From: Jiangella endophytica
Lineage (GTDB): Bacteria; Actinomycetota; Actinomycetes; Jiangellales; Jiangellaceae
Direction of reading: 5' to 3'
Length of the DNA stretch: 54,562 nucleotides
NCBI RefSeq assembly: GCF_003427025.1
Contig: NZ_QVAI01000028.1
Span: 1-54,562 of the forward strand
The notes under the pieces were generated by a model. That model worked only from the letters and a program-made list of their open reading frames with translations, was not told where the DNA came from and ran no database searches. The position numbers and the translations under genes are program-made. This document shows, in pieces, positions 41,872-50,008 of the stretch. How positions within the stretch are numbered: position 1 is the first letter of the stretch; each line of letters opens with the position of its first letter.

Positions 41872-42489
41872 CTACGGCGCTGCGCCGCGCCAGGACGGCC
41901 GGTCGTGGCGCTGTGGGCGACGCGCCGCCCACAGCGCCACGGCGGCGAGGGCCGCGCCGATGGCGGCGCCGATCGTGTTGGACAGCCAGTCGCCGGTGTC
42001 GCACGAGCGGCCGATGGCGGGTACGGCCGCCTGGAGCGCCTCGATCCCGGCCGACAGCACGCTCGCGGCCAGGAGGATGGCGAACGGGCGCCGGGTGGCG
42101 ACGCCGGCCAGCAGGACCGGCGCGACGAACAGCACGACGTTCGCCATCAGCTCGACCCGGCCGGGCGTGGGCAGCGCCCACTGCACGGTGCAGCGGGCGA
42201 ACAGTTCGCGGTCGACAGGGGTCAGTGTGAGCAGTGCCACCGGCAGGAGCGCGACGCCGCTCAGCAACCAGGCAGCGCGCGGCCGGGAGACCAGCAGGCG
42301 GCCCAGGACGGGCCCGGCGACGACGAGGACGATCAGCGCCGTGGGGGAGAGCCAGGGGTGTTCGACCAGGATGGTGCTGATCAAGGAATCGGCTCCGCGG
42401 AACCCGGCGCCCTGTGCATGTGGCGAGGTTAGCAGCCGCTCGGTGGCGGCGGCCGGAAGGCGAGCATCCCGGGTCACGGCGGCGGTCAT
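41872..42489 (-). CDS. VanZ-like membrane protein
   Basis: A protein of about 205 aa with four or five membrane segments (ALIVLVVAGPVLGRLLV, AWLLSGVALLPVALLTL, MANVVLFVAPVLLAGV and IGAAIGAALAAVALWA). The VanZ-family pattern ELMANVVLFVAP and DWLSNTIGAAIGA is present. VanZ relatives affect teicoplanin resistance or surface polymers; here the role is unknown. The start is uncertain: ATG 42489 has no ribosome site, and a TTG near the first membrane segment (LISTILVEHPWL) is possible. A longer frame reaches 42609 but would begin inside a hairpin repeat, so I rejected it. It is convergent with the DUF4097 gene, 12 bases apart. Confidence 0.7.
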   Translation of the reverse strand: MTAAVTRDARLPAAATERLLTSPHAQGAGFRGADSLISTILVEHPWLSPTALIVLVVAGPVLGRLLVSRPRAAWLLSGVALLPVALLTLTPVDRELFARCTVQWALPTPGRVELMANVVLFVAPVLLAGVATRRPFAILLAASVLSAGIEALQAAVPAIGRSCDTGDWLSNTIGAAIGAALAAVALWAARRPQRHDRPSWRGAAP

Positions 42490-42561
42490 GCGGTTCTGAA
42501 TGCGCACGCCCGACGCTCCGACGTCTGCCGAGATCGCCCCGCGGCACCAGCGCCTCGCCCC

Positions 42562-42659
42562 CCTCGGAATGATCACGTTAAGGAGGGCTGCTCCCGCTCT
42601 CCGAGGCATGCATGCCTGGGGAAGCGAACAGACCCCTCCTTAACGTGATCATTCCAAGG
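42562..42659. repeat. Dispersed hairpin element, copy B
   Basis: A 22-bp perfect inverted repeat (42566-42587 and 42634-42655, beginning GGAATGATCACG) extends to 25 of 26 pairs. The loop holds CTCCCGCTCTCCG, the palindrome AGGCATGCATGCCT and GAAGCGAACAGAC, shared with copies A and C, while the stem sequence differs from theirs. It sits upstream of the VanZ-like gene and downstream of the SDR gene. I see nothing else in 42660-42768. Confidence 0.7.
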
Positions 42660-42768
42660 CTGTGCGGGCAGAGCCGGAACGCCTCATCCGGCCGGTACGG
42701 GCACCCTGCGGGCCCCTGGTGCGGATGTCCTCTGTGCCGTCGCGTTCCTCCAGTGCTGAACCGGCCGC

Positions 42769-43554
42769 CTAGAGTCGCGAGCCGCCGGTGGCGTCGATGG
42801 TGTGCCCGGTCACGTAGCGCGCGTCATCGGAGGCGAGGAAGCCGATGACGTCGGCGATCTCGGCGGGTGTTCCGATGTAGCCCAGGGCGATCTGGGGCAG
42901 CACGTGGTCGATGGCTTGTTGGTTGTCGCGCAACCAGCCTGCGTTCATGTCGGTGTCGATGATTCCGGGCGCCACGGCATTGACCGTGATGCGGCGATGA
43001 CCGAGGTGTTGAGCCAGTGTTCTGGTGAAGGCGTCGATCGCGCTCTTGGTCATGGTGTAGGCGATGATGTCGGGCGTTGCGATCCGGGTGGCGCCGGAGG
43101 ACACATTCACGATGTGGCCGCCGTCCTCGAAACGGCCGAGCCCTTCCTGGACGATCAGGAACGGCGCGGTCTGATTGATCTGCTGTTGCTCGGCCAGGGA
43201 CGTGGCGGCGAAGTCGTCGATCGGCCCTCGCAGCGTCACGCCGGCGTTGTTGATCAGGGCGCGGATGGGTTGCGGTCGCCAGTCGCCGGCGGCCGCGTCG
43301 TAGGCCTCCCAGAACCCACGGCCGGCGTCGGGTCGAGTCAGGTCGGCCTGGAAGGAGAATGCGTCGCCCCCGCTCCGCCGGATCCGGGCGACCACCGAGC
43401 CGGCCGCGATCGAGTCGTTGCCGTAATGGACCGCGACGCGGTAGCCGTCGCGAGACAGGCGTTCGGCCGTGGCCGCGCCGATGCCCCGGCTGGCTCCCGT
43501 CACGACGGCGATGGGCGCGATATCGGCAGCGGCTGTGTTCGGAGTCTGGGTCAT
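42769..43554 (-). CDS. Short-chain dehydrogenase/reductase
   Basis: A 261-aa classical SDR. NAD(P)-binding motif TGASRGIG at about 19-26, NNAG at about 108, a Ser in VNVSSGATRI, and the catalytic YTMTK. FabG-like length, with C-terminal VTGHTIDATGGSRL. It probably reduces or oxidises a small carbonyl or alcohol. It is divergent from a TetR-family gene; the 85-bp gap contains two palindromes, so it is very likely that regulator's target. This is a common detoxification-type pair in actinomycetes. Confidence 0.92.
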   Translation of the reverse strand: MTQTPNTAAADIAPIAVVTGASRGIGAATAERLSRDGYRVAVHYGNDSIAAGSVVARIRRSGGDAFSFQADLTRPDAGRGFWEAYDAAAGDWRPQPIRALINNAGVTLRGPIDDFAATSLAEQQQINQTAPFLIVQEGLGRFEDGGHIVNVSSGATRIATPDIIAYTMTKSAIDAFTRTLAQHLGHRRITVNAVAPGIIDTDMNAGWLRDNQQAIDHVLPQIALGYIGTPAEIADVIGFLASDDARYVTGHTIDATGGSRL

Positions 43555-43570
43555 GCCGATGAGGTTGTCA

Positions 43571-43610
43571 TACGTGTAGCGTTCACTACAAGTATCGATC
43601 GATACACGTA
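43571..43610. promoter_or_regulatory. Palindromic operators between SDR and TetR genes
   Basis: GTATCGATCGATAC is a 14-bp perfect palindrome (43592-43605). TGTAGCGTTCACTACA (43575-43590) is an imperfect one. TACGTGTA (43571-43578) and TACACGTA (43603-43610) form flanking arms. The AT-rich symmetry in the short divergent gap is what an autoregulating TetR protein would bind. Confidence 0.6.
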
Positions 43611-43639
43611 AGCTGGGACGTCTCGAGAGGAGGGGGCCG

Positions 43640-44236
43640 ATGGCTGGGGTGTCGGGCCAGGGGCGCCGATTCGATATGACGACCGCGTTGGACGCCGCGA
43701 TGGAGGTGTTCTGGCGGTGGGGCTACGAAGGCGCCAGTCTCGCCACGCTCACGGCCGCCATGGGGATCCGGCCCCCCAGCCTGTACGCCGCCTTCGGCTC
43801 CAAGGAGTCCCTGTTCTTCACCGTCGTCGACCATTACAACGCCACCCACGGGCGCTTCCTCTCCGAGGCGGTCGCCGAAGAGCCGAGCGGCACCCGGCTC
43901 GCCCGCCGGGTACTGCACGAGGCGGCCGCCAACTACGCATCGACCCGTCACCCGGGCGGATGTCTCGTGATCAGCGCGGCGGTCACCGTGTCTCCCGGCA
44001 ACCGCCATGTCGCAGATCGGCTCGCCGGCCTGCGCAACCAGAACCTCGCGGCCTTCGAGCGGGCATTCCAGCGCGACGTCGACTCAGGTGAGCTGCCACC
44101 GGACGCCGATCCACACGGGCTTGCTCGGTTCGTCGCCACGGCGATCCAGGGGATGAGCCATCAGGCCCGAGACGGTGCCGAGGTCGACGAGCTGCACGCG
44201 GTGGCCGACACGGCCCTGATCGCGATCAGCGGCTGA
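43640..44236 (+). CDS. TetR/AcrR-family regulator (SDR-linked)
   Basis: A 198-aa TetR-family regulator. The DNA-binding part is ALDAAMEVFWRWGYEGASLA and ATLTAAMGIRPPSLYAAFGSK, followed by the C-terminal ligand domain (YASTRHPGGCLVISAAVTV) typical of the AcrR/YcnC-like group. GAGGAGG precedes the ATG. It is divergent from the SDR gene and presumably represses it and itself through the palindromes at 43571-43610. It shows no relation to the island's TGTAATC-type operator. Confidence 0.9.
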   Translation: MAGVSGQGRRFDMTTALDAAMEVFWRWGYEGASLATLTAAMGIRPPSLYAAFGSKESLFFTVVDHYNATHGRFLSEAVAEEPSGTRLARRVLHEAAANYASTRHPGGCLVISAAVTVSPGNRHVADRLAGLRNQNLAAFERAFQRDVDSGELPPDADPHGLARFVATAIQGMSHQARDGAEVDELHAVADTALIAISG

Positions 44237-44310
44237 CATCGGGCGAGACGGCGAAGCGACAGCCCGCGGTCAGACTGCCGGGCACCACCGCCGTTCCCGT
44301 GGCGCCGCGC

Positions 44311-46317
44311 TCATGGGTGCAGGGCGAACCGCCGGGCCAGCCGCTCGGCCTCGTCCCGCTTGCAGCGATGGCCGACGATCACGTGCCGGTGGGTGAGGCC
44401 GAGCGTGTCGCCCGGGGCCAGCACGATCTCCTCGTCGTAGGCCGGCGACGGCGCGAGGACGGGGAACGGGTCGCTGCGGGCGAACCAGCGCAGCGGGACG
44501 TCCGCGGTGCTGGTCCCGGCGAAGGCGAGCAGCGTGGCGCCGCCGTCGACGTCGTCGTGCTGCCCCGAGTACGCCACCCAGGGCGAGACCGCGCCCATGA
44601 GCTCGTCGGCCGAGTCCAGCTCGGGGCCGAAGACCCGGCCGCCGGTGAACGACCGCGGACCGCGCCAGAACCAGCCGGTGTAGCCGGCGGCCGGGCGCCC
44701 GTGGGTGGTCGGGCTGCCCAGGTGCAGGTCCTGGCCGCCGACGTTGACCAGCGACGTCGTGAAGTCCAGGACCCAGCAGCCCACCTCCGGGTCGACGCCG
44801 TGGAAGCGCTGCGTCCGGTCCTCCTCCAACCAGAGCCGGCCGTCCGCGGTGGTCCACCGCAGCCGCTCGGCCAGCGTGACGTCGTCGGCGCCGGCGCGGG
44901 CCGTGAGCGCGACCGACTCGATCCGGCCGAGGTTGTCGAGCCACTGGTAGCCCTCGCCGTGGACGTAGGACGGCCCGCCCCAGAAGTTCTGGCCGGACAC
45001 GTGCGACAACGTCATCTGCAGGCCCTTGTGCCAGCGGTGGTCCGACGGCCGGAAGCCGGAGACGATCGCGCCGTCCAGCGTCCGGATCGGGTGCAGGTAC
45101 GGCTTGGGCGCCTCGGCCGCGGGGGTGTCGGGCCGGTACACGTAACGGGCGAGGTCGACGCCGCCCGCGCGCACCACGACGCAGCGGTCGTCGTCGACGA
45201 CGGTGAGCCCGCCGGTCGCCGCCGCGGCCGGTGCGACGTCGTGCATCGAGCGGTAGAAGGGCGCGTCGCCGGTCATCTCCGCGCGGGTGACGGGACGGCG
45301 CTCGTGCGCGGCGCGGTAGATGGCGGCGACCAGCTCGAGCACTCGCCGTCCGTCGGCGCCGCTGGCCGGCGGCCGCACGCCGCGCTCCATGCAGTCGACC
45401 AGGCCGCGCAGCTGGACGTAGTGCGAGCTGGCCTCGTCGTCGGCCGGTGCCCATCCGCTGGCACGGTCCGGCTCGACGTGGCCGGCCGGCGTCGTGCGCC
45501 AGTGCGAGTTGTCGTAGCCGTAGAGGTGCTCGACCTCGACGGTGGCGTCGGTGAAGTCGAAGCGCAGATAGCTGGTCTCACGCGGCGACAGCAGGCTGTT
45601 CAGCACGGAGACCACCGCGCCGCCGGGGAAGCGGACGAGCGCGGCGGACAGGTCCTCGGTCTCGGTGTCGCGGTCCAGCGTGGCCGCGATCGCCTGCACC
45701 TCGTCCCAGTCGCCGAGGATGTCCAGCAGCAGGTCCATCTGGTGGATGCCGTGGCCCATCGTCGGGCCGCCGCCCTCAGTCTCCCACCGGCCCCGCCACG
45801 GCACCTGGAAGTAGTCGGGGCCGCGGTACCAGAGCGTGTGGCAGACGCCCACCAGCGGCCGGCCGAGCGTCCCTTGGCGTACCTGTTCGCGCAGGTGGGT
45901 GGCGGCCGACCCGAACCGGTGCTGGAAGACGTAGGCGGCGTACGGGCCGCCCTCGCGCTCGTGGGCGCTGATCGCGTCGTAGTCGGCGAGCGAGAGCGCC
46001 GGGGGCTTCTCGCACCACACCCAGGCACCCGCGCGCAGCGCCGCGACGGCAGCGGCGCGGTGCGCCACGGGCGGCGTGGCCAGCGTGACGAGGTCGGGCT
46101 GCTCACGGGCCAGCATCTCGTCGACGTCGGAGTAGCAGGCCGGCACGCCGGCGTCGGCGGCCAGTGTCTTCGCGCGGTCGAGGTCGACGTCGACGAGCGC
46201 GACGACCTCGACGCGAGGTGCCAGCCGGGCCAGCGAGGGCAGGTGACTGCTGCGGGCGATGGCGCCGGCGCCGACGACGGCGACGCGGAGGGGGCGGGGG
46301 TGGGACGGGTCGGTCAT
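44311..46317 (-). CDS. Gfo/Idh/MocA oxidoreductase fused to a DUF6807 (PmoA-like) domain
   Basis: A 668-aa two-domain protein. Residues 1 to about 365 are a Gfo/Idh/MocA dehydrogenase: VAVVGAGAIARSSHLPSL as Rossmann motif, WVWCEKPPALS with the conserved EKP, and GGGPTMGHGIHQMDLLLDILG at the active-site His. Residues from about 385 on match the DUF6807 family often annotated PmoA-like: SGFRPSDHRWHKGLQMTLSH, FWGGPSYV, TTHGRPAAGYTGWFWRGPRS. Such proteins occur with sugar and inositol catabolism genes, so NAD-linked oxidation of a sugar or cyclitol derivative is likely. It is divergent from a LacI-family gene with paired boxes between them. Confidence 0.87.
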   Translation of the reverse strand: MTDPSHPRPLRVAVVGAGAIARSSHLPSLARLAPRVEVVALVDVDLDRAKTLAADAGVPACYSDVDEMLAREQPDLVTLATPPVAHRAAAVAALRAGAWVWCEKPPALSLADYDAISAHEREGGPYAAYVFQHRFGSAATHLREQVRQGTLGRPLVGVCHTLWYRGPDYFQVPWRGRWETEGGGPTMGHGIHQMDLLLDILGDWDEVQAIAATLDRDTETEDLSAALVRFPGGAVVSVLNSLLSPRETSYLRFDFTDATVEVEHLYGYDNSHWRTTPAGHVEPDRASGWAPADDEASSHYVQLRGLVDCMERGVRPPASGADGRRVLELVAAIYRAAHERRPVTRAEMTGDAPFYRSMHDVAPAAAATGGLTVVDDDRCVVVRAGGVDLARYVYRPDTPAAEAPKPYLHPIRTLDGAIVSGFRPSDHRWHKGLQMTLSHVSGQNFWGGPSYVHGEGYQWLDNLGRIESVALTARAGADDVTLAERLRWTTADGRLWLEEDRTQRFHGVDPEVGCWVLDFTTSLVNVGGQDLHLGSPTTHGRPAAGYTGWFWRGPRSFTGGRVFGPELDSADELMGAVSPWVAYSGQHDDVDGGATLLAFAGTSTADVPLRWFARSDPFPVLAPSPAYDEEIVLAPGDTLGLTHRHVIVGHRCKRDEAERLARRFALHP

Positions 46318-46347
46318 GGAGGCTCCTGGGTCTCGGCGACGTTCCCG

Positions 46348-46399
46348 GAAAGTGATCGTTCACTAATTGCCGCTCGAACTTAGGTGAACGATCACTTTC
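46348..46399. promoter_or_regulatory. Paired LacI-type operators
   Basis: GAAAGTGATCGTTCAC (46348-46363) and GTGAACGATCACTTTC (46384-46399) are perfect inverted copies, 36 bp apart. Each contains AGTGATCGTTCACT or its complement, an imperfect palindrome with the central CG typical of LacI-family operators. They occupy the gap between the divergent LacI and Gfo/Idh/MocA genes. Confidence 0.75.
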
Positions 46400-46418
46400 G
46401 GTCAAGTACCCTGCTGGC

Positions 46419-47432
46419 ATGACTGCGGGAGCGACGTCGAAGCGTCCGACCATTCGCGAGGTCGCGCAGCTCGCGGGCGTGTCGCACCAGACCGTCTCGC
46501 GCTACCTGCGCCGCAACGGCGGCCTGAAGGCCGCGACCGTCGCGAAGATCGACGCCGCCGTCGCCGAGCTGGACTACCAGCCCGACCTCGTGGCGCGGGC
46601 CATGCGCACGCGGCGCCTCGGCACCGTCGCCGTCCTCATCCCCGGCTGGTCGAGCCACGTCTTCCAGCGCGAGCTGTCCGCCGCCTGCCTGGCCGCTCGG
46701 TCGGCCGGGTTCCGGGTCGAGATCGTGGTGGAGGTGGGCGGCAGCCGGGCCCGGCGCGAACGCGTGCGGGCGCTGCTGGGCGGCCGGCAGGTCGAAGGGG
46801 TGCTGTCGCTGGCGCCGCTGGGCCACGTCGACGACCCGGCCGGGCAGGAGTACGGCGGCGCGGTCGTCGTGTCGGCCGACTTCGACGACGAGATGCGCAA
46901 CATCGGTGCACTGGCCGACGGCTCGCCGGCGGCGGAGATCGTCGAGTACCTGGCCTCGCTCGGCCACCGCCACTTCCTGCACGTCGCCGGCCACCCGGCG
47001 TTCGCGTCGGCCCGCAGCCGGCGGCTCGCCTACAGCCATGCCATCGAGCGCCTGGGCCTGGTCTCCCACGGGGTCGTCGGCTTCGACTGGGGGCCCAAGG
47101 TCGGCTACGAGTCGCTCGCCGCACTGCCCGCGGACTCCGAGGTGACGGCGATCGTCGCCGCCAACGACGAGGTCGCCATCGGGGCCATGCGCGCGGCGCG
47201 GGAACGCGGCTGGGCGGTGCCCGGCCGAGTCAGCGTGTTCGGCTGGGACGACCTGCGCGTCGGCGAGTACTCGACGCCGTCGCTGTCGACCGTCTCGGTC
47301 GACCGCGAACTGCGCGGCGGGTTCGCGATGCGGCAGCTGATCGCCGTCGTGCGCGGTGAGGAGCCCCCACCGGTCCCCGAGGCCGGGCTCAACCGCCTGC
47401 TGCTGCGCGAGTCGACCGGGCCGGCGCCGTGA
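46419..47432 (+). CDS. LacI-family transcriptional regulator
   Basis: A 337-aa LacI-family repressor. The N-terminal helix-turn-helix TIREVAQLAGVSHQTVSRYL is followed by hinge and periplasmic-binding-like domain. Its effector pocket region includes IVAANDEVAIGAMRAARERG and VSVFGWDDLRVGEYSTPSLS, with D and W at the usual sugar-contact positions. It is divergent from the oxidoreductase-DUF6807 fusion, and the twin operators in between indicate autoregulation and repression of that gene. The effector is probably a sugar or its oxidised product. The ribosome site is weak. Confidence 0.92.
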   Translation: MTAGATSKRPTIREVAQLAGVSHQTVSRYLRRNGGLKAATVAKIDAAVAELDYQPDLVARAMRTRRLGTVAVLIPGWSSHVFQRELSAACLAARSAGFRVEIVVEVGGSRARRERVRALLGGRQVEGVLSLAPLGHVDDPAGQEYGGAVVVSADFDDEMRNIGALADGSPAAEIVEYLASLGHRHFLHVAGHPAFASARSRRLAYSHAIERLGLVSHGVVGFDWGPKVGYESLAALPADSEVTAIVAANDEVAIGAMRAARERGWAVPGRVSVFGWDDLRVGEYSTPSLSTVSVDRELRGGFAMRQLIAVVRGEEPPPVPEAGLNRLLLRESTGPAP

Positions 47433-47445
47433 CGGTTGGCCGTGA

Positions 47446-47501
47446 GGTCGTGAGGTCGTGGGGTCGTGGGGTCGTGGGGTCGTGGGGTCGTGGGGTCGTG
47501 G
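47446..47501. repeat. 8-bp tandem repeat
   Basis: Seven consecutive 8-bp units GGTCGTGG (the first is GGTCGTGA), starting 13 bases after the LacI gene's stop. The unit length is not a multiple of three and no gene crosses it. Probably a slippage-prone microsatellite. Confidence 0.8.
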
Positions 47502-47843
47502 GGTTGGCTCGGGACTGCGCCGTTGGCCGGGGGCGACGGTTGGTCGTCCCCCTGCTGCCCATGGTCTGAGCCGCGCAACCGCGCCTCAAGCGGACTGACG
47601 GGCGCTTCGCGCCGGCGAAGGACCACTTGACCCACGGCCGCACGGTCTCAGAACTGGCTGCTATCAGGGGGACGGGGGAGGTGCGGGCGCACCTCGTGCT
47701 CCGCAGCCGACGCCACGGTCATTCGCGGACATCGACCGGCTCATCGGCGGGCGTCGCCTCGACGCCACCGGTGCCGTTGGGGCTGCTGGTGCCGGTGGTG
47801 CCGGTGGTGGCTTGTGGACAGCGATGATCATCAACGATCGCCT

Positions 47844-47913
47844 ACTTCACTAGGCGTTCTCCCGCTCTGCGAGGCGTGCATGCCTGGTGGAGTGGGAGAA
47901 CGCCTGGTGAAGT
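47844..47913. repeat. Dispersed hairpin element, copy C
   Basis: 24-base arms (47844-47867, 47890-47913) pair at 22 positions, and the two exceptions would be G-U pairs in RNA. The loop holds TGCGAGGCGTGCATGCCTGGTG, matching copies A and B apart from one base in the palindrome. The arms resemble copy A (CTAGGCGTTCT) but not copy B. Confidence 0.68.
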
Positions 47914-48071
47914 GGTGCGTGAACCGGTGCTCACGGGCGTTTCGTGTCGTCAGGGTGCCCGAGTGCTGTCTCGTGATCGCCGTTCTCGCCACGGAGCACG
48001 CCGACGTGAACGGAGCGGGTCAACGGCCGGCAGCGGTCGGGCCGACGGCGGGCGCGACCGAGCCGACGGCT

Positions 48072-48152
48072 GGCGGCGGTCAGATCGACGGTGGGTGCGG
48101 CCGGGCCAGGGGCGGCGGTCAGTCCGGCGGTGGGTGCGGCCGGGCCAGGGGC
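48072..48152. repeat. 39-bp tandem duplication
   Basis: Two copies of a 39-bp unit rich in G (starting GGCGGCGGTCAG and containing GGTGGGTGCGGCCGGGCC), differing at a few bases. It lies inside the inverted-repeat block. The frame through it encodes only a low-complexity Gly/Arg string, so I do not call a gene. Confidence 0.65.
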
Positions 48153-48492
48153 TCGCAGTAGCCAGGCCGACGGCTGACCCTGCACCCGCTGGATCCTGGA
48201 CCATGGCGGCCACTGGATCCCTGGGCACCGGACCGCTGGATCCCTGGACCACGCCTGCGGAGCCCGAGGTGTGTCCAGACTCGCCCCGTCCCCCTGATAG
48301 CTGCCCGTTCTGAGACCGCGCGGCCGCGGGTCAAGCGGGCATCGCCGGCGCGAAGCGCCCGTCAGTCCGCTTGAGGCGCGGTTGCGCGGCTAAGAGAATG
48401 GGGCAGCAGGGGGACGGCGAACGGCGCGACGGCGAACTGTGGCGCAACGGCGAACCAGCGCACCAGCCGACCAGGAGCCCGAACCGACCCCC

Positions 48493-48770
48493 GTGCCTGA
48501 CGCCACGGATCGGGTCGAAGCGCTGGACATGGTCGCCGCGTTCCGGCCATGTCCCTGGTGAGGACAGCCGTACGGGCCGGAATGGACCCGGTGTGCGCCG
48601 ACCACCAGAACCCACCCGACCCGCGTCAGCACCGTTTCGAGGCGATCGACGAGGCCAACCACGGCAGGATGCTCGGCTCGTGCTGCGATGGGCGGCCGCA
48701 CCGGTGTCCGGCGACGACTCCCACGACGACGTCCCGGTCGACGTCCTGCGGCTCACCGCACCGCTGCGGC
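48493..48770 (+). pseudogene. Possible decayed gene in three frames
   Basis: Codon bias suggests a broken gene. Frame one gives a plausible start from GTG 48493, VPDATDRVEALDMVAAFRPC, then a stop at 48559. A second frame continues with VRTAVRAGMDPVCADHQNPP and RQHRFEAIDEANHGRMLGS. A third carries VLRWAAAPVSGDDSHDDVPV and DVLRLTAPLRPG before running into the converging oxidase gene. Each piece has high G/C at third positions only in its own frame. An inverted repeat GGACATGG/CCATGTCC (48525-48554) spans the first break. I do not recognise the protein. The stretch 48417-48492 holds only ACGGCGAAC-type short repeats. Confidence 0.4.
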
Positions 48771-49949
48771 CAGGCGGAACGACGGGACGAAGCCGGGGTC
48801 GGTGAGCGCCGGCCGGTCGGCCCGGAACGCGTGGATCGGGTGCGTGGTGGTGCCGGTCGTGGCGAGCTCGGCGAGGATCTCGCCGAGCAGGCTGGCGAAC
48901 TTGGCCGCGTGCCCGCCGCCGACGAAGGCGACGATGCGGGGGTGGCCGGGAACGTGGTCGAGGATGAACTCGCGGTCCGGTGCCATGTCGTAGACACAGG
49001 TCTTGCTGACCAGTTCCGGTCCGGCGGCGGCGGGCAGCCGGTCGCGCAGGAACGCCGCGACCAGCTCCGTCTCGGCCGGGTCGGGGACGTCGCTGCGGGT
49101 CTCCTGGGTGACGAACCGGCCGCTCATGTCCCGTGCGGCCTTCACCGCGACCTCGCCGTAGACGGGGAAGCCGTAGAAGAACGAGTCGCCGTGCCAGATC
49201 CACATCGGGAACCGGTCCGGCGCGAAGTCGCGCAGGTGCGGCGTCGCGAAGTAGCTGACCTGTTCCTGGCTGAGCGTGATCGGCCAGTCGACGCCGAGGC
49301 CGGGCAGCAGCGTGGGCGTCCACGACGCGGCGCACAGCACCACCGAGCCGGCGGTGAACTCGCCGCGGCTGGTCGAGACGGTGACCTGGCGGTCCGTCGA
49401 CGACAGCCCGAGCACCGTGGTGCCCGGCGCGAACTCGACGCCGCGGGCGCGGGCCAGCGCGATGTGCGCGGCGGTCGCCCGGCGCACGTCCAGGATGCCG
49501 CCGTCGGACTGGAACAGCCCGACGACGTCGTCGCCGATGCGCCACTGCGGCCACCGCGACCGGATCTCGTCGGCGCCCAGGTTCTCCCAGGTGACGCCCT
49601 GTGCGGCGAGCGGCGCCAGCGAGGCCCGGTAGCCGTCGAGCTCGCGCTCGCCGGGCGTGCCGGTGACGGCGAGGTCGAGCCCGCCGACGCGGAACACCAC
49701 CTGCAGGCCGGTCTCGTCCTCGACCTCGTCCCAGGCGGCGTACGCGGCCGGGGTGAGCGCGGTGTAGACGGTCGAGTGGTAGGTGTGCCGGATGATGCGC
49801 GAATGGTCCTCCGACGCGCCGCGGGTGTGGCCGAGCTCGTACTGCTCGAGCACCAGCACGTCGGTGTGCCCGTCCTTGGCCAGCCGGTACGCGGCGGCCG
49901 AGCCGAGCGCTCCCGCGCCGATGACGATGTGGTCGTAGGACGTCTTCAC
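48753..49949 (-). CDS. Sarcosine oxidase/MTOX-like FAD-dependent oxidoreductase
   Basis: A 398-aa flavoenzyme of the monomeric sarcosine oxidase/N-methyltryptophan oxidase family. FAD-binding IVIGAGALGSAAAYRLA is at the N-terminus, with DHSRIIRHTYH in the typical position. The Cys of SKTCVYDMAPDREFILD matches the Cys that covalently holds FAD in the family. It oxidises secondary N-methyl or cyclic amines, releasing peroxide. I prefer the GTG at 49949 because GGAGG lies seven bases before it; the ATG at 49955 is only one base from GGAGG, giving two extra residues. It is the second gene behind the frameshifted small gene at 50009. A flavin amine oxidase could feed on N-methylated products, but there is no island operator here. 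Confidence 0.88.
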   Translation of the reverse strand: MKTSYDHIVIGAGALGSAAAYRLAKDGHTDVLVLEQYELGHTRGASEDHSRIIRHTYHSTVYTALTPAAYAAWDEVEDETGLQVVFRVGGLDLAVTGTPGERELDGYRASLAPLAAQGVTWENLGADEIRSRWPQWRIGDDVVGLFQSDGGILDVRRATAAHIALARARGVEFAPGTTVLGLSSTDRQVTVSTSRGEFTAGSVVLCAASWTPTLLPGLGVDWPITLSQEQVSYFATPHLRDFAPDRFPMWIWHGDSFFYGFPVYGEVAVKAARDMSGRFVTQETRSDVPDPAETELVAAFLRDRLPAAAGPELVSKTCVYDMAPDREFILDHVPGHPRIVAFVGGGHAAKFASLLGEILAELATTGTTTHPIHAFRADRPALTDPGFVPSFRLAAAVR

Positions 49950-50008
49950 GGGCATACCTCCATGGGAGCGGCGATTCCGACCACGGTATGGCTTGGGGCC
50001 GTCTGTCG

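Larger units (their letters stand above)
47545..48416. repeat. 0.9-kb block bounded by about 150-bp imperfect inverted repeats
   Basis: Arms 47545-47695 and 48265-48416 are reverse complements over nearly their whole length. Shared landmarks are CGTCCCCCTGCTGCCC at the outer end, GCCGCGCAACCGCGCCTCAA and GGGCGCTTCGCGCCGGCG in the middle, and CTATCAGGGGGACGGGG near the inner end. The 569-bp interior holds hairpin copy C and a 39-bp tandem duplication. I see no convincing gene, transposase or target duplication inside or at the edges. It may be a non-autonomous mobile element or a cruciform-forming repeat. Confidence 0.7.

Noticed and set aside
42490..42609. Longer N-terminus of the VanZ-like protein
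   Set aside because: It would begin inside the stem of a dispersed hairpin, and the residues are Arg-rich without family similarity.
47814..48161. Open reading frame of 115 codons inside the inverted-repeat block
   Set aside because: It crosses hairpin copy C and a 39-bp tandem duplication and encodes low-complexity Gly/Arg sequence; no ribosome site or domain.
47545..48416. A complete insertion sequence
   Set aside because: Inverted ends are present but there is no transposase frame and I could not see a target-site duplication.
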